Part shown: piece by piece, positions 1-9,042 of the stretch
How the letters are laid out: the number at the start of each line of letters is the position of its first letter
Position numbering within the stretch: the stretch's first letter is position 1
Assembly: GCA_029719485.1 (NCBI GenBank)
Contig: CP120722.1
Coordinates: 4,092,001-4,156,000, forward strand
DNA: 64,000 nt
From: Kiritimatiellota bacterium B12222
GTDB taxonomy: Bacteria; Verrucomicrobiota; Kiritimatiellia; SS1-B-03-39; UBA6053
Reading direction: 5' to 3'
Translations under genes and position numbers: made by a program
Notes under the pieces: model-generated
The model's database searches: none
What the model saw: only the letters and a program-made list of their open reading frames with translations
What the model was told of the DNA's origin: nothing

Positions 1-764
1 CTACCGAAAACATACTTACAGAATCTGTGAGCATGCTCGCTTTTGTTGGGGAAACCTCACGAAGCTTTGGACGCTTTCTCCGTGGCAAAGCCCGCTTTAG
101 AAAAGCTGATTTATGGACCCACATGGAAGACTGTGGACCCGGCAGTTTGGGCATCATCACCGTGATTTCATTATTGGTTGGCGCGATTTTGGCTTTTGTA
201 GGGGCGGTGCAACTGACCATGTTTGGGGCCGAAGTGTTTGTAGCCAACTTGGTCGGCTTGGGCATGGTCATGGAAATGGGCGCCTTGATGACCGGGATTA
301 TTTTGGCAGGGCGAACCGGCGCTGCATTTGCCGCCCAGTTGGGATCCATGCAGGTCAATGAAGAAATCGATGCCCTCACCACCATGGGCATTCCTCCTGT
401 AGATAATTTGGTCCTGCCCCGCATGCTCGCGTTAGTTCTGCTCTCACCCTTATTGATCATTTATGCCAATACCTTGGGAATGATCGGTGGCGCACTCGTC
501 GGCGTGCTTTATTTAGACATCCCCTTCCCTGTTTTTTTCACCCGTACTTTTGAATACGTCAGCCCTTGGTTGATGGCTCAAGGACTCATCAAAGGCTCCA
601 CTTTTGGTCTCTTGGTAGCCTTTTCAGGTTGCTTACGGGGCATGCAATGCGGACGAAGCGCTTCAGAAGTTGGAAATGCAGCCACCCGCGCGGTCGTCAC
701 CAGCCTCTTGCTGATCGTGATTGCGGATGCAATATGGACCTTCATCTTCATTTTCATGGGCTAA
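1..764 (+). CDS. mlaE: MlaE-family ABC transporter permease (5' partial)
   Basis: Inner-membrane permease of an Mla-type ABC system that moves phospholipids between the inner and outer membranes. The frame is open to the left edge, with in-frame codons from position 3. A GTG at 27 could be read as a start, but relatives with this sequence often carry an N-terminal STAS-like domain, so the true start is probably outside the window. Visible family features are several hydrophobic helices, the central block ILAGRTGAAFAAQLG followed by MQVNEEIDALTTMGI, and a late LRGMQCGRSASEVG block. The stop lies 3 bases before the ATPase gene, so this is the first visible gene of a tight + strand operon. Family is certain; the substrate is inferred from the family. 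Confidence 0.93.
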   Translation, partial: TENILTESVSMLAFVGETSRSFGRFLRGKARFRKADLWTHMEDCGPGSLGIITVISLLVGAILAFVGAVQLTMFGAEVFVANLVGLGMVMEMGALMTGIILAGRTGAAFAAQLGSMQVNEEIDALTTMGIPPVDNLVLPRMLALVLLSPLLIIYANTLGMIGGALVGVLYLDIPFPVFFTRTFEYVSPWLMAQGLIKGSTFGLLVAFSGCLRGMQCGRSASEVGNAATRAVVTSLLLIVIADAIWTFIFIFMG

Positions 765-767
765 GCA

Positions 768-1547
768 ATGACCACTCTCCCATCTACCCCTCCACCTGTA
801 CTTCGCGTTGAAAATCTTGAAATGCGATACGGCAGCACCCTGATTCAAAAAGATTTGAATTTCGAAATCTCCAAAGGGGATATTTTCATCATTATGGGTG
901 GAAGTGGTTGTGGCAAAAGCACCTTACTCAAACACTTGATTGGATTGGTGGAACCCGCAGCCGGCCACGTTTTTTACGGGGAGACCGACTTTTGGGCCGC
1001 CGAAGGATCCGAGCGCGACACGCTCATGCAAAATATCGGCATTCTCTACCAACAAGGCGCCCTGTGGAGCTCCCTCACTTTGGCTGAAAACGTCGCCGTC
1101 CCCTTAAAAGAATATACCCATCTCAATGCCAAAGATATTCGCGACCTCTGCGCCTTTAAACTTCAACTCGTCGGTTTAGCCGGCTTTGATGACTACTACC
1201 CCTCCGAGATCAGCGGAGGCATGCGCAAACGGGCAGCCCTCGCCCGCGCCATCGCCTTGGATCCCGCCTTTTTGTTTTTTGACGAACCCTCAGCAGGCCT
1301 CGATCCCGTCAGCGCTAAATTGCTCGACGACCTTATTTTAGAATTGCGCGACACCTTGGGCGCCACCATCGCAGTCGTCACACACGAATTAGCCAGCATC
1401 TACGCCATTGGCTCTAACTCCGTTTTCTTAGATCCCGTATCTAAAACCATGATTGCCCAAGGCAATCCCACCCAAATGCGCGAAGAATCCACCGACCCGC
1501 GCGTCATCGAATTTTTGACCCGGGGGAATACCCACACTGAAGGATAA
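768..1547 (+). CDS. mlaF: MlaF-like ABC transporter ATP-binding protein
   Basis: Cytoplasmic ATPase that would power the adjacent MlaE permease. The 259 residues carry a Walker A motif GGSGCGKST (about residues 44-52), a Q-loop region ILYQQGALW, an ABC signature ISGGMRKRAALARA in the form typical of MlaF (SGGMRKR rather than SGGQ), and Walker B FLFFDEPSAGLDP followed by a switch histidine in VVTHEL. The ATG at 768 comes 3 bases after the permease stop. The next gene, an MCE-domain protein, starts 6 bases after this stop, giving the standard order permease, ATPase, MCE protein. Confidence 0.95.
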   Translation: MTTLPSTPPPVLRVENLEMRYGSTLIQKDLNFEISKGDIFIIMGGSGCGKSTLLKHLIGLVEPAAGHVFYGETDFWAAEGSERDTLMQNIGILYQQGALWSSLTLAENVAVPLKEYTHLNAKDIRDLCAFKLQLVGLAGFDDYYPSEISGGMRKRAALARAIALDPAFLFFDEPSAGLDPVSAKLLDDLILELRDTLGATIAVVTHELASIYAIGSNSVFLDPVSKTMIAQGNPTQMREESTDPRVIEFLTRGNTHTEG

Positions 1548-1553
1548 TCCACT

Positions 1554-2564
1554 ATGAGCAAACAAATCAATCCTGCAAAATTGGGCATCTTTGTCCTCGT
1601 AGCCATTGCCTTGACCTTAGGCACGCTGGTCGTGGTTTCTTCCGGCCGCTTATTTAAAAAATCGATCCCGTTTGTGATGTATTTTGATAATAATGCCAGC
1701 GGACTCAAACCCGGCGCCCCTGTGCTCTTCCGCGGTGTATCCGTAGGTCAAGTCACCAAAATCCAATTGGTGTACAACAGCGACACCCAAAAATTTCTGG
1801 TGCCGGTTTATATCAGCATTGATCCCTCTAAATTTGTTTTACACGGTAGCACTGAACATTATCCCCTCATGGAAGATATGGTCAAACACGGACTTCGGGC
1901 ACAACTGCACACCCAAAGTTTTGTCACGGGCATGCTACAAGTGATGCTCGTAGAAGCCCCCAATGTGCCCATCGTCACACATGGCATCGATCCAGATGCA
2001 CGAGAGATCCCCACAGCCCCCTCGTTCACACAAGCGTTGACAGAAGAAATGAAAGAAATTGACATTTCTCAGATCGCCTCCGACCTCAAAGAAACCGTCA
2101 ATAGCATCAGAGCCATCACTCAAAAAATTCAGTCTGAGAATGTCTTCACTGATATCAGCAATGTGCTGACCAACCTCGAAACGGTCACCGAAGATCTGTC
2201 AAAAGATCTCCCCAAAATCACCACAGAACTTTCCGAGACATCTGAAAGTGTACGGGAATTGATCGCGAAAAGTAACAAAGTGCTTACCCATACTGAAAAC
2301 ATTTTGTCTGCCGTGGATAAAAAAACGCCTGGCCTGCTTACCAGTGCCGAACAAAACAGCGAAAAATTCAAAGAGCTTCAAGACTCCTTGATTGCCGCCG
2401 TGGACCAAGCCGAAAGTATGATCAACAACGATTCCCCCTTACGCTACAACTTCGCCAGAGTGCTGGACCGCATTGCCAAAGCCGCCTCCCAACTCGAAGT
2501 CCTCCTCTTCACGGTGGAAAGAAATCCCGAAGTCTTCATTACCGGCAAACCCGAAAAACCTTGA
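1554..2564 (+). CDS. mlaD: MlaD/MCE-domain lipid-binding protein
   Basis: Membrane-anchored periplasmic protein of the MCE family (336 aa), the lipid-binding partner of MlaE and MlaF. It has one N-terminal membrane anchor (about residues 9-30), then an MCE domain with the typical phrase NNASGLKPGAPVLFRGVSVGQV. A long, charged, coiled-coil-prone C-terminal half (about residues 160-310) is rich in Glu, Ser, Lys and Thr. This is longer than E. coli MlaD (about 180 aa) and closer to PqiB or Mce-type proteins, whose helical tails can span the periplasm. The start ATG has a GAAGGA ribosome site upstream. Confidence 0.92.
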   Translation: MSKQINPAKLGIFVLVAIALTLGTLVVVSSGRLFKKSIPFVMYFDNNASGLKPGAPVLFRGVSVGQVTKIQLVYNSDTQKFLVPVYISIDPSKFVLHGSTEHYPLMEDMVKHGLRAQLHTQSFVTGMLQVMLVEAPNVPIVTHGIDPDAREIPTAPSFTQALTEEMKEIDISQIASDLKETVNSIRAITQKIQSENVFTDISNVLTNLETVTEDLSKDLPKITTELSETSESVRELIAKSNKVLTHTENILSAVDKKTPGLLTSAEQNSEKFKELQDSLIAAVDQAESMINNDSPLRYNFARVLDRIAKAASQLEVLLFTVERNPEVFITGKPEKP

Positions 2565-2568
2565 GCTT

Positions 2569-3159
2569 ATGAAAAACCTTCTCTTCCTGACCCTGCCTTT
2601 ACTGTTCGCAAGTTGCCTCTCTCCTTCGACCAGTCCAGAACCTCACTATTACCAACTACAGTCAAAACCAGATCTAGGAACGTCTAAAAAAGAATTCGCC
2701 ATTCCTTACCTCATCGTGGGCCCCGTCGCCGTCAGCCCTTACTTGGATCGACCTCAAATTGTGCTGCGAGAAAATGAACACCAAATTAAATATTTGAGTA
2801 ATGAACGCTGGGCCGAGCCTCTTACGGTAAACATCTCCACCGTAGTAGCCTCTAACCTTCGTCAACATTTCGACACGACCGATATTTCGCCGGGTGCCCC
2901 CACTTTGGCCATTAACAAAGAAGAAAATAGGGTCCTCATCTTGATCAATCGTTTGGATGTCGATGTGGATGGGAATGCCTATCTAGACGTCCAATGGGGA
3001 ATCGTCTTCCCCAATCCAGACAAAGAATCCATCCCTCACGAAGGGATATACCAAACCAAAATCACTCAAGACACCATGCTAGATCGGGTCACAGCCCTCA
3101 ATGACCTCATCGCAGAATTCAGTGCAGACTTGGCGAAAAGTATTGCAGAAGAAATGTGA
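2569..3159 (+). CDS. PqiC-like ABC transporter auxiliary lipoprotein
   Basis: Outer-membrane lipoprotein of the ABC-type transport auxiliary (PqiC, DUF330) family, 196 aa. The frame is open further upstream inside the previous gene, but the ATG at 2569 gives a clean lipoprotein signal peptide with lipobox LFASC, so this start is chosen. The body shows the family pattern: HYYQLQS near the N-terminus, VGPVAVSPYLDRPQIVLRE, then YLSNERWAEPL. It starts 4 bases after the MCE gene stop. In characterised systems PqiC partners an MCE protein at the outer membrane, so this gene probably completes the trans-envelope path. Confidence 0.9.
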   Translation: MKNLLFLTLPLLFASCLSPSTSPEPHYYQLQSKPDLGTSKKEFAIPYLIVGPVAVSPYLDRPQIVLRENEHQIKYLSNERWAEPLTVNISTVVASNLRQHFDTTDISPGAPTLAINKEENRVLILINRLDVDVDGNAYLDVQWGIVFPNPDKESIPHEGIYQTKITQDTMLDRVTALNDLIAEFSADLAKSIAEEM

Positions 3160-4220
3160 ACAAGTCATCTCTCCTCTTCGCTATTATAAGCACCCTCTTC
3201 GCAGGGAACCTTCTTTTCGCTCAGGAAAAAGCAGATGAAAAGCAGCGAAGTTTTGTGGTGGCTCCCGCCCTCTCTTCCAGCCCCGGCTTTGGCAATGGCT
3301 TGGGGGCAGTAGGCCTGTATTTCTTTAAGCCGAATAAGCAGGATGAAGTATCTCCGCCCTCCACCATTACCGCGGTGGGCATGTACTCCGATACCGACAG
3401 TTACTTTACCGGTCTGTTTGGCAAATTCCACCTTCAAGAAGATCAATGGCGTATCATCGCTGGGATGCCCGTAGGTAAAGTCAACAGCAGTTTAAATGTC
3501 GGGGCGCCTGAAACCGCAAATTTCGAAAATAAATTCTGGGGAGTCGTCCTCGAAGCACAACGCAAGATCACGGGACCTTGGTATACCGGATTACGCCTCA
3601 CCAGTATTCAACAGAACTACAACGCAAAGAATCTTGCGGGCCAAGCCTATTTTGAAGCCTTCGATGTTGAAGACACTCATGCGGGCTCTCTCTCCGCACT
3701 ACTGAGTTACGATTCCCGCGATAACCAACGCTATCCCGAATCAGGCAGCTATGGTGACACCATCTTCACCTACGCGCCAGCTGAATTTAGCGACAGTGGG
3801 GAATACACTAAACTTGATGTGAACGCCGCCAGCTTTCATACCATCGTGCACGATCAAATTCTCGCCCTTCAACTCAAGGGCAGCACCGTATCTGATGATG
3901 CACCCTACTTTGAAAAACCCACCCTCGGATCCAGAGGTGACTTGCGCGGATACACCCCAGGAGAAATCGTGGGTGATCACTCCCTCATTTTTCAGGCCGA
4001 ATATCGTATGCGCTTCACCAAACTCTTCGGTGCAGCTATTTTTGGTGGCGGCGGTGGCATCTGGGAAGATAGCTTCAGCTCCGAAGACCTCTATTGGAAC
4101 TATGGCGCCGGCATCCGAATTCGTATGCAGGAAGAAAATCGCGTCAACTTCCGCATCGATTACGCCGTCGGTGAAGACGATCAAAACGGATGGTACGTCA
4201 GCGTCTCCGAAGCATTTTAA
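3156..4220 (+). CDS. Omp85/BamA-like outer-membrane barrel protein
   Basis: A 354-aa outer-membrane barrel protein with a Sec signal peptide (about residues 1-22, ending LLFAQ). The body has alternating beta strands, SYDSRDNQRYPESGSY (the bacterial surface antigen signature), LGSRGDLRGYTPGE and a C-terminal Phe (SVSEAF). The conserved LRGY phrase corresponds to the VRGF/Y motif of Omp85 proteins. POTRA domains are absent, so this resembles short barrel-only members rather than BamA itself. The GTG start at 3156 overlaps the preceding stop, implying translational coupling to the lipid-transport operon. Its role there is not known; an outer-membrane outlet for the MCE pathway is an inference. 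Confidence 0.85.
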   Translation: MNKSSLLFAIISTLFAGNLLFAQEKADEKQRSFVVAPALSSSPGFGNGLGAVGLYFFKPNKQDEVSPPSTITAVGMYSDTDSYFTGLFGKFHLQEDQWRIIAGMPVGKVNSSLNVGAPETANFENKFWGVVLEAQRKITGPWYTGLRLTSIQQNYNAKNLAGQAYFEAFDVEDTHAGSLSALLSYDSRDNQRYPESGSYGDTIFTYAPAEFSDSGEYTKLDVNAASFHTIVHDQILALQLKGSTVSDDAPYFEKPTLGSRGDLRGYTPGEIVGDHSLIFQAEYRMRFTKLFGAAIFGGGGGIWEDSFSSEDLYWNYGAGIRIRMQEENRVNFRIDYAVGEDDQNGWYVSVSEAF

Positions 4221-4296
4221 CGTAGATCAGGCATTTCTGCCTGAAGGAACCGAGGCTTTCAGCCTACCCCTCAACCAACCCAAAGCGCCCTCTCAG

Positions 4297-4947
4297 TTAC
4301 ACCAAAATACCCAAATACGCCAACGCATCCACACGACTCGCGACCACCGGGACCCCACAAGCCCGTAAATTCGCCTCCGGCTGATTGCCCCCAGGAATGA
4401 GCACACACTGCATTCCCAGCTCTGCCGCCACTTCCGCATCGTGTGTGGTATCTCCTATCAATACCGTTGCCCCAGGATCAATGCCCAAGGCATCCAGTGC
4501 CTCCTGGCCCTGAGGCGCTTTCCCCACGGGATAAATGTGATGGTGCCCATGCAAGTCATGAAAATAGTCTTCCAGCTTATGCTCATGCACCAAACGCACC
4601 AAGGTGTCCTGCTTGTAGGCTGATAAAATACTTTGCCCCAGACCCGACGCCTTCACCCCGTCCAACCCCGATCTCACATCCTCAAACAAGGAGGCCTCCA
4701 AACGACGAATTTCATAACCATCAATGAAGGCAAGACCTAAGGTCTCGAAACTCTCCTTTTCAAAATCAAAACCCACCCGCAGATAATACTCTTCAATGGG
4801 GAAATCAAAAATAGACGCATAATGCTCCATGCTCATTTCGGGCATGTTCCGCTCCCGCAACATGCCATTCATCACATCACAGCACAACCACGCATCATTA
4901 AGCAAGGTGCCATTCCAATCCCAAAATACATGTTCAACTTTTTTCAT
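4297..4947 (-). CDS. HAD-superfamily phosphatase (phosphoglycolate phosphatase-like)
   Basis: Cytoplasmic HAD hydrolase of 216 aa. Motif I is DWNGTLLND, where the usual DxDGT has Asn at the fourth position; motif II is the Ser of LSAYKQ; motif III is Lys in GKAPQG; motif IV is IGDTTHDAEVA. An N-terminal helical cap follows motif I, as in the Gph and PGMB subgroup. The ATG at 4947 is preferred over an upstream TTG because AGGTGAT lies just in front of it. It follows the TonB receptor on the same strand after a 122-base gap. The substrate cannot be told from sequence. Confidence 0.85.
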   Translation of the reverse strand: MKKVEHVFWDWNGTLLNDAWLCCDVMNGMLRERNMPEMSMEHYASIFDFPIEEYYLRVGFDFEKESFETLGLAFIDGYEIRRLEASLFEDVRSGLDGVKASGLGQSILSAYKQDTLVRLVHEHKLEDYFHDLHGHHHIYPVGKAPQGQEALDALGIDPGATVLIGDTTHDAEVAAELGMQCVLIPGGNQPEANLRACGVPVVASRVDALAYLGILV

Positions 4948-5069
4948 AGCATCACCTGCTAACAAACTCTCCAGAGATATACGACCGCAAAACCCTTGGT
5001 GCCTGTTTCATTTTCGATGGAAGCGCCCCCTGTTCCCCGCACGATGCGCCTTACCTTCGTCTCCATACA

Positions 5070-7250
5070 TCAGAAACGTAAACCGCCGGAGAGGACCACG
5101 TTAAAACCGGAGGCATCCATCCCCGAGCCTAACTGACGATAGGTTTTATCCGCCAAATTTTCCAAGGTCATGGTCAACCAACGACTTCCTTCATCATTCA
5201 TCCATCCGCCAGAGAGATCGACCACCGCAAACCCCGGAACCGTCCCATCCCCATTGCCGGGAATGGTCAGGCGTACGTCTCCGGAATCACCTGACGCCAA
5301 ATCGTCTTCATCATAGGCATCGTGAAAACGGGTCTGCAATTGGGTCCACCAATTGCGGTCGATTTCATAACGCAATCCCACCGTCCCATAGACGCGGTTG
5401 GCGCGACTGATCGGCTCTTCCAAAATGCTACCATCTGACTGGGGCACTTTGGCTTCACTGTCCACAAGACTGACGCTACCAACCAAGGCCAATCGGTTGC
5501 CTACTTTATTCAGCACCGGTATTCCGTAGTCCCAAAACACTTCGAAACCCTGCAGATACGCGCTCTCCCCATTTTGGGTAGACCCCGCCCCGCCGCCTTC
5601 CGGATACACCGTCTGGATGACATCTTCAATTTGCGTATAAAACACACTAAGGGCCAACTCATTACGACCTTCGGCATAACGCCATCCCGCCTCCGCGGTA
5701 TAACTGACTTCAGGCTCCAATTCCGGATTCCCAAAGGCCGTCGTGCCACTGGACGCACGATCGGTGGCACCGTCGAGATCATTGAGGTTTGGTGCCCGGA
5801 AAGCTTTGGACAGACCGAAAAAGGTCATCATGTCTTCCCTAAACTGATAGGCCGCCCGCACCCCACCCGTGAGATCATCCGTATGACTATCCGCGGTATC
5901 AAAATTCCAGTCGACATAAGTATAACGCAGCCCCATCAACAGACTCCACTCTTCTGAGAGTTGCCAATAATCCTGAACGTAAGTCGCATAGGTATTGTAT
6001 TCCGCGCCATCAGTGATGGTGGTGTTGTTGCCCCACTCCTCCGCTTGATACGCCGTAGCCCCGGTGGCATCGCTTCCATCCAAATTACGGTATTCACTAT
6101 AGTCATTGCTGGTGCGCTCAAACAAAATAAACACGCCGTAAGTGAGCTGATGGTTATCGAGTTGGCTCATCGCCTGCGATTCAACCCCCGTGCTGTCAAT
6201 GCGGTCATCATATTCCCGCCGACGATAAACGCTACCCCCACCCGTCAACTCTTCGCGGTATTGGGCTTCATCCTGCTGATGCCACCAAGCGGTAGTCGTC
6301 AATTGATCAAAAAATGCGTCGCTGGGCATCCAAATATCACGCAAATGCACATAACTGAAGGTTTCGGGATCATAATAGCGACTGATCCGGGAGTCCTTGC
6401 CACTATTTTCATAATAGCCATCGGGACGGCGGGCATCATTCTGAGAGGTTTGTCCAAACTTCATTTCCACGATGTGATCCTCAAAACCATCATAGGCCAT
6501 GCGACCTGCAAATGCAGTTTGTTCAAAAGCGGTATTGGGAATGCCATCGTAGGCCTCTTTATTGTCACCGAACACATTATCCGCAGAATCATTACCCCCC
6601 GTACGGTCATGGAAATCATACATACTCCCTTCAAATGAGTAGCGCCAGTTGCCGGATTGACCATCCACGCCGGCTGCAGACTGAATGCCGTTGGCACTGT
6701 CCATGCGGGCGGTGACCCAAGGAGAGGCGGGCTTGCCCACGCCCCGTCCAGCCGTGGCCAAACGAAAATCGAGCGCTCCGGTCAAGCCATCAGATCCATT
6801 CACCACACTGGAAGGCCCGAGAATAACATCAATGCTTTGGATACTCATATCCGGGATCAAGGCAGCGTATTGATTCGGCCCTCCACGCATGGTGGCATGA
6901 CTCAGTCGAACGCCATCGAGCAGTAAGAGATTTTGTTTGCCGGTGAGTCCCCGAATATAAGGCGTGGTCTGAGCCGGAGAGGTATGTTGAATAATCATCC
7001 CCGGACCATAATCAATACGGTCAAGCGCCGTTTGGCCCACCCCGTTATTCAATTCGTCCCGGTCGTGACGATAAATAGCGTAGGGCTGTGAAAAAAGCTC
7101 CATATCCAAGCCGGTGGCGGCGCTCACGGTCAATGCAGGCAAAGTGGCCGTTTCGAGAGCGCCCGTGCTCTCAGCTTCTGCTCCGATACTCAACGTGCTT
7201 AAAAGAGTGGTCCCCATCCACAAGGCGCAGCTTTTCAAATTCCAATTCAT
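5070..7250 (-). CDS. TonB-dependent outer-membrane receptor
   Basis: A 726-aa TonB-dependent receptor for energised uptake through the outer membrane. It has a signal peptide (about residues 1-26), a possible TonB box around LPALTVSA, a plug domain with PYIRGLTGKQNLLLLDGVRLSHA (residues about 98-120), and a long barrel ending GGLRF. The plug most resembles receptors of the heme, hemoglobin and transferrin class, but a siderophore or other ligand is equally possible. No TonB-ExbBD genes or Fur-type regulator are nearby. A large inverted repeat lies upstream at 7335-7375 and could be regulatory. Confidence 0.92.
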   Translation of the reverse strand: MNWNLKSCALWMGTTLLSTLSIGAEAESTGALETATLPALTVSAATGLDMELFSQPYAIYRHDRDELNNGVGQTALDRIDYGPGMIIQHTSPAQTTPYIRGLTGKQNLLLLDGVRLSHATMRGGPNQYAALIPDMSIQSIDVILGPSSVVNGSDGLTGALDFRLATAGRGVGKPASPWVTARMDSANGIQSAAGVDGQSGNWRYSFEGSMYDFHDRTGGNDSADNVFGDNKEAYDGIPNTAFEQTAFAGRMAYDGFEDHIVEMKFGQTSQNDARRPDGYYENSGKDSRISRYYDPETFSYVHLRDIWMPSDAFFDQLTTTAWWHQQDEAQYREELTGGGSVYRRREYDDRIDSTGVESQAMSQLDNHQLTYGVFILFERTSNDYSEYRNLDGSDATGATAYQAEEWGNNTTITDGAEYNTYATYVQDYWQLSEEWSLLMGLRYTYVDWNFDTADSHTDDLTGGVRAAYQFREDMMTFFGLSKAFRAPNLNDLDGATDRASSGTTAFGNPELEPEVSYTAEAGWRYAEGRNELALSVFYTQIEDVIQTVYPEGGGAGSTQNGESAYLQGFEVFWDYGIPVLNKVGNRLALVGSVSLVDSEAKVPQSDGSILEEPISRANRVYGTVGLRYEIDRNWWTQLQTRFHDAYDEDDLASGDSGDVRLTIPGNGDGTVPGFAVVDLSGGWMNDEGSRWLTMTLENLADKTYRQLGSGMDASGFNVVLSGGLRF

Positions 7251-7334
7251 GTTTTCTCCAATTCAGTCATATATAAAAAAAGGGAAGCCCAAAAATTCAC
7301 GGCGACCTCTTCTTTTGAAGGATTCAGTTTGTAA

Positions 7335-7375
7335 GTTACCTACGCACGCCAACCCGCAGGTCTACGCAAGGTAAC
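7335..7375. promoter_or_regulatory. Inverted repeat upstream of the TonB receptor
   Basis: GTTACCT (7335-7341) and AGGTAAC (7369-7375) are perfect inverted copies around 27 bases. The interior also repeats ACGCA and CTACGC. It lies 85-125 bases upstream of the receptor start and 110-150 upstream of the divergent PrsW gene. It could be an operator or a structured leader. The conserved boxes of the cobalamin riboswitch were looked for and not seen. Confidence 0.4.
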
Positions 7376-7485
7376 TGTTTCAATAGTGGTTTACGTCGCA
7401 CGAATGGAATGGGTTCACAGAAATCTTCACTATTTCAGTTCATTCCTTGCTCCCCTAAGTCACAAGCTTTTGCTACAGCACCTTC

Positions 7486-8964
7486 ATGCATCCTACTTTG
7501 AGATTTTTACATGACCTTTCCTACTCATCCCGTGGGATTCGACAAAGTTGTCTGGTCATCCTGCTCATCGGATTCAGTCTCGCCGCCTTCATGGGGACGG
7601 CACTTCAACTTCTGCTTCCCTCTTCAGAACAACCCATGGATGTGATTGCGGCCATCTACGAACATCATCTCATCCTCACCACTCCTCATCATCGGGATCT
7701 GATCAAACAGCTTCCACCCGAAGATCGGGAAATGTGGGAAAGCTATTTGCTCAATCCCTTAGGAGGAGCTCAAGTACTTTCAAAACAACTCACCAGCGGC
7801 CCACCCCCCTTAGGACAAAATTTCGCCTTAGGTCTCTACGAACTACGCGAGGGGAATTATGAAAAAGCCCTGCAAGCATTCAAAACGGAAAACAGCCTCT
7901 ATCCCAACAGTCTGGTCAGAAGCACAGAACTCAATACCGCGTTAAGAATACGAGACCTTGATCTCATCCTCAGCTACAGACAAAATGCCAGCTATGCAGA
8001 CGTCGCGACGCCCCGCTATTACTATATCGCAGGTATTTCCCTTAAAAATTGGCCACTCATCTTTCAAAACTTTTGGACCGCACAGTACCAAAACCTTCAG
8101 CAAAATTTAATTTTCACGACCTTTTGCTCAGGAGCCATTTGGACCGTGCTCCTGTTAAGCCTGACATACCAAAAACTGCCACGATCTTATGTCTTTCTGG
8201 TACCTGCCGCCCTGGCCTTGGGATGGATGTCCACCTGGCCCACCATTTGGTCCGCGATCTGGATGGAAGAACATTTTCCAATTGAAGAAGGTACCGACTT
8301 CGTCTCGTCCTTCCTCTACTATCTCGCTTCAGTGGGATTGCGGGAAGAACTCTGTAAACTCCTCTTGTTCACGCCATTTCTTTTCCGAGTGCTCAAACCC
8401 GGTCGCGATCTGGAAGCCTTATTGTTCGGAGCCTTGGTGGGCCTCGGTTTTGCCATCGAAGAGAACATCAGCTACTTTGCGGACTACGAGCTGTCAGGAA
8501 CCGTAATTACCCGCTTTGTCAGTGCCAATCTCCTCCATCTCACCCTCACCGCCATCACCTCATTGGCCCTTACCCGCGCCCTGCGTGAACCTGAAAAATG
8601 GCTGGTGGATGGCCTGCAAACCCTGCTCATGGCCATCGGACTTCACGGCATCTACAACACTCTCCTCAGCTCTCCCATACCAGGAGTTGGAGACATGAGT
8701 TATTTTTCAGGCACCGCCCTCGTAGGATGCGCAGTTTTGTTTTTCAGAGAAGTAGAAACCCTCTCCCCTTCCCATCCTTCCCTGCTCTCTCGAACTGCCC
8801 TTTTCTGTTGGGGATTTTGCCTCCTCTTTAATCTCGAACTCCTGCAAGGCATTCTCACCATGCCCTTTAAGGACGCCTTAAGCATTTCCGGACAATCCGC
8901 ATTAGCCGCCATCATGACAGGCTACATTTTCATTCACATGATCAAAGAACCGCTCTCCGCTTAA
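7486..8964 (+). CDS. PrsW-family glutamic-type intramembrane protease
   Basis: A 492-aa multi-pass membrane protein. The C-terminal half carries the PrsW/CPBP-like active-site pattern: GLREELCKLL (Glu pair near residue 287), GLGFAIEENISYF (EEN at about 325-327), and membrane-embedded His near 351 (NLLHLT) and 387 (GLHGIYN). PrsW in Bacillus cuts an anti-sigma factor, but no sigma or anti-sigma gene is adjacent here. The N-terminal part is longer than PrsW itself: one helix near residues 22-42, then about 150 soluble residues including helical, TPR-like text (LYELREGNYEKALQAFKTENSLYPNSL), then the membrane core. The soluble segment may bind a substrate; this is inference. Confidence 0.85.
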   Translation: MHPTLRFLHDLSYSSRGIRQSCLVILLIGFSLAAFMGTALQLLLPSSEQPMDVIAAIYEHHLILTTPHHRDLIKQLPPEDREMWESYLLNPLGGAQVLSKQLTSGPPPLGQNFALGLYELREGNYEKALQAFKTENSLYPNSLVRSTELNTALRIRDLDLILSYRQNASYADVATPRYYYIAGISLKNWPLIFQNFWTAQYQNLQQNLIFTTFCSGAIWTVLLLSLTYQKLPRSYVFLVPAALALGWMSTWPTIWSAIWMEEHFPIEEGTDFVSSFLYYLASVGLREELCKLLLFTPFLFRVLKPGRDLEALLFGALVGLGFAIEENISYFADYELSGTVITRFVSANLLHLTLTAITSLALTRALREPEKWLVDGLQTLLMAIGLHGIYNTLLSSPIPGVGDMSYFSGTALVGCAVLFFREVETLSPSHPSLLSRTALFCWGFCLLFNLELLQGILTMPFKDALSISGQSALAAIMTGYIFIHMIKEPLSA

Positions 8965-8990
8965 GCTTTTCATTAAAAAGGCTCACCCAT

Positions 8991-9016
8991 AAAAAAAGGC
9001 TCACGATAGTGAGCCC
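8991..9016 (-). terminator. Rho-independent terminator for the 9043-9546 gene
   Basis: GGCTCAC and GTGAGCC (8998-9004 and 9009-9015) form a 7-bp stem with a GATA loop. On the minus strand it is followed by seven T residues, right after the stop of the minus-strand gene. Confidence 0.85.
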
Positions 9017-9042
9017 ATGTATTTCAACTTCAAGTAAATGAG

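Noticed and set aside
7251..7485. Cobalamin riboswitch upstream of the TonB receptor
   Set aside because: The conserved B12 box and neighbouring stems were not found on the minus strand; only the GTTACCT inverted repeat is present.
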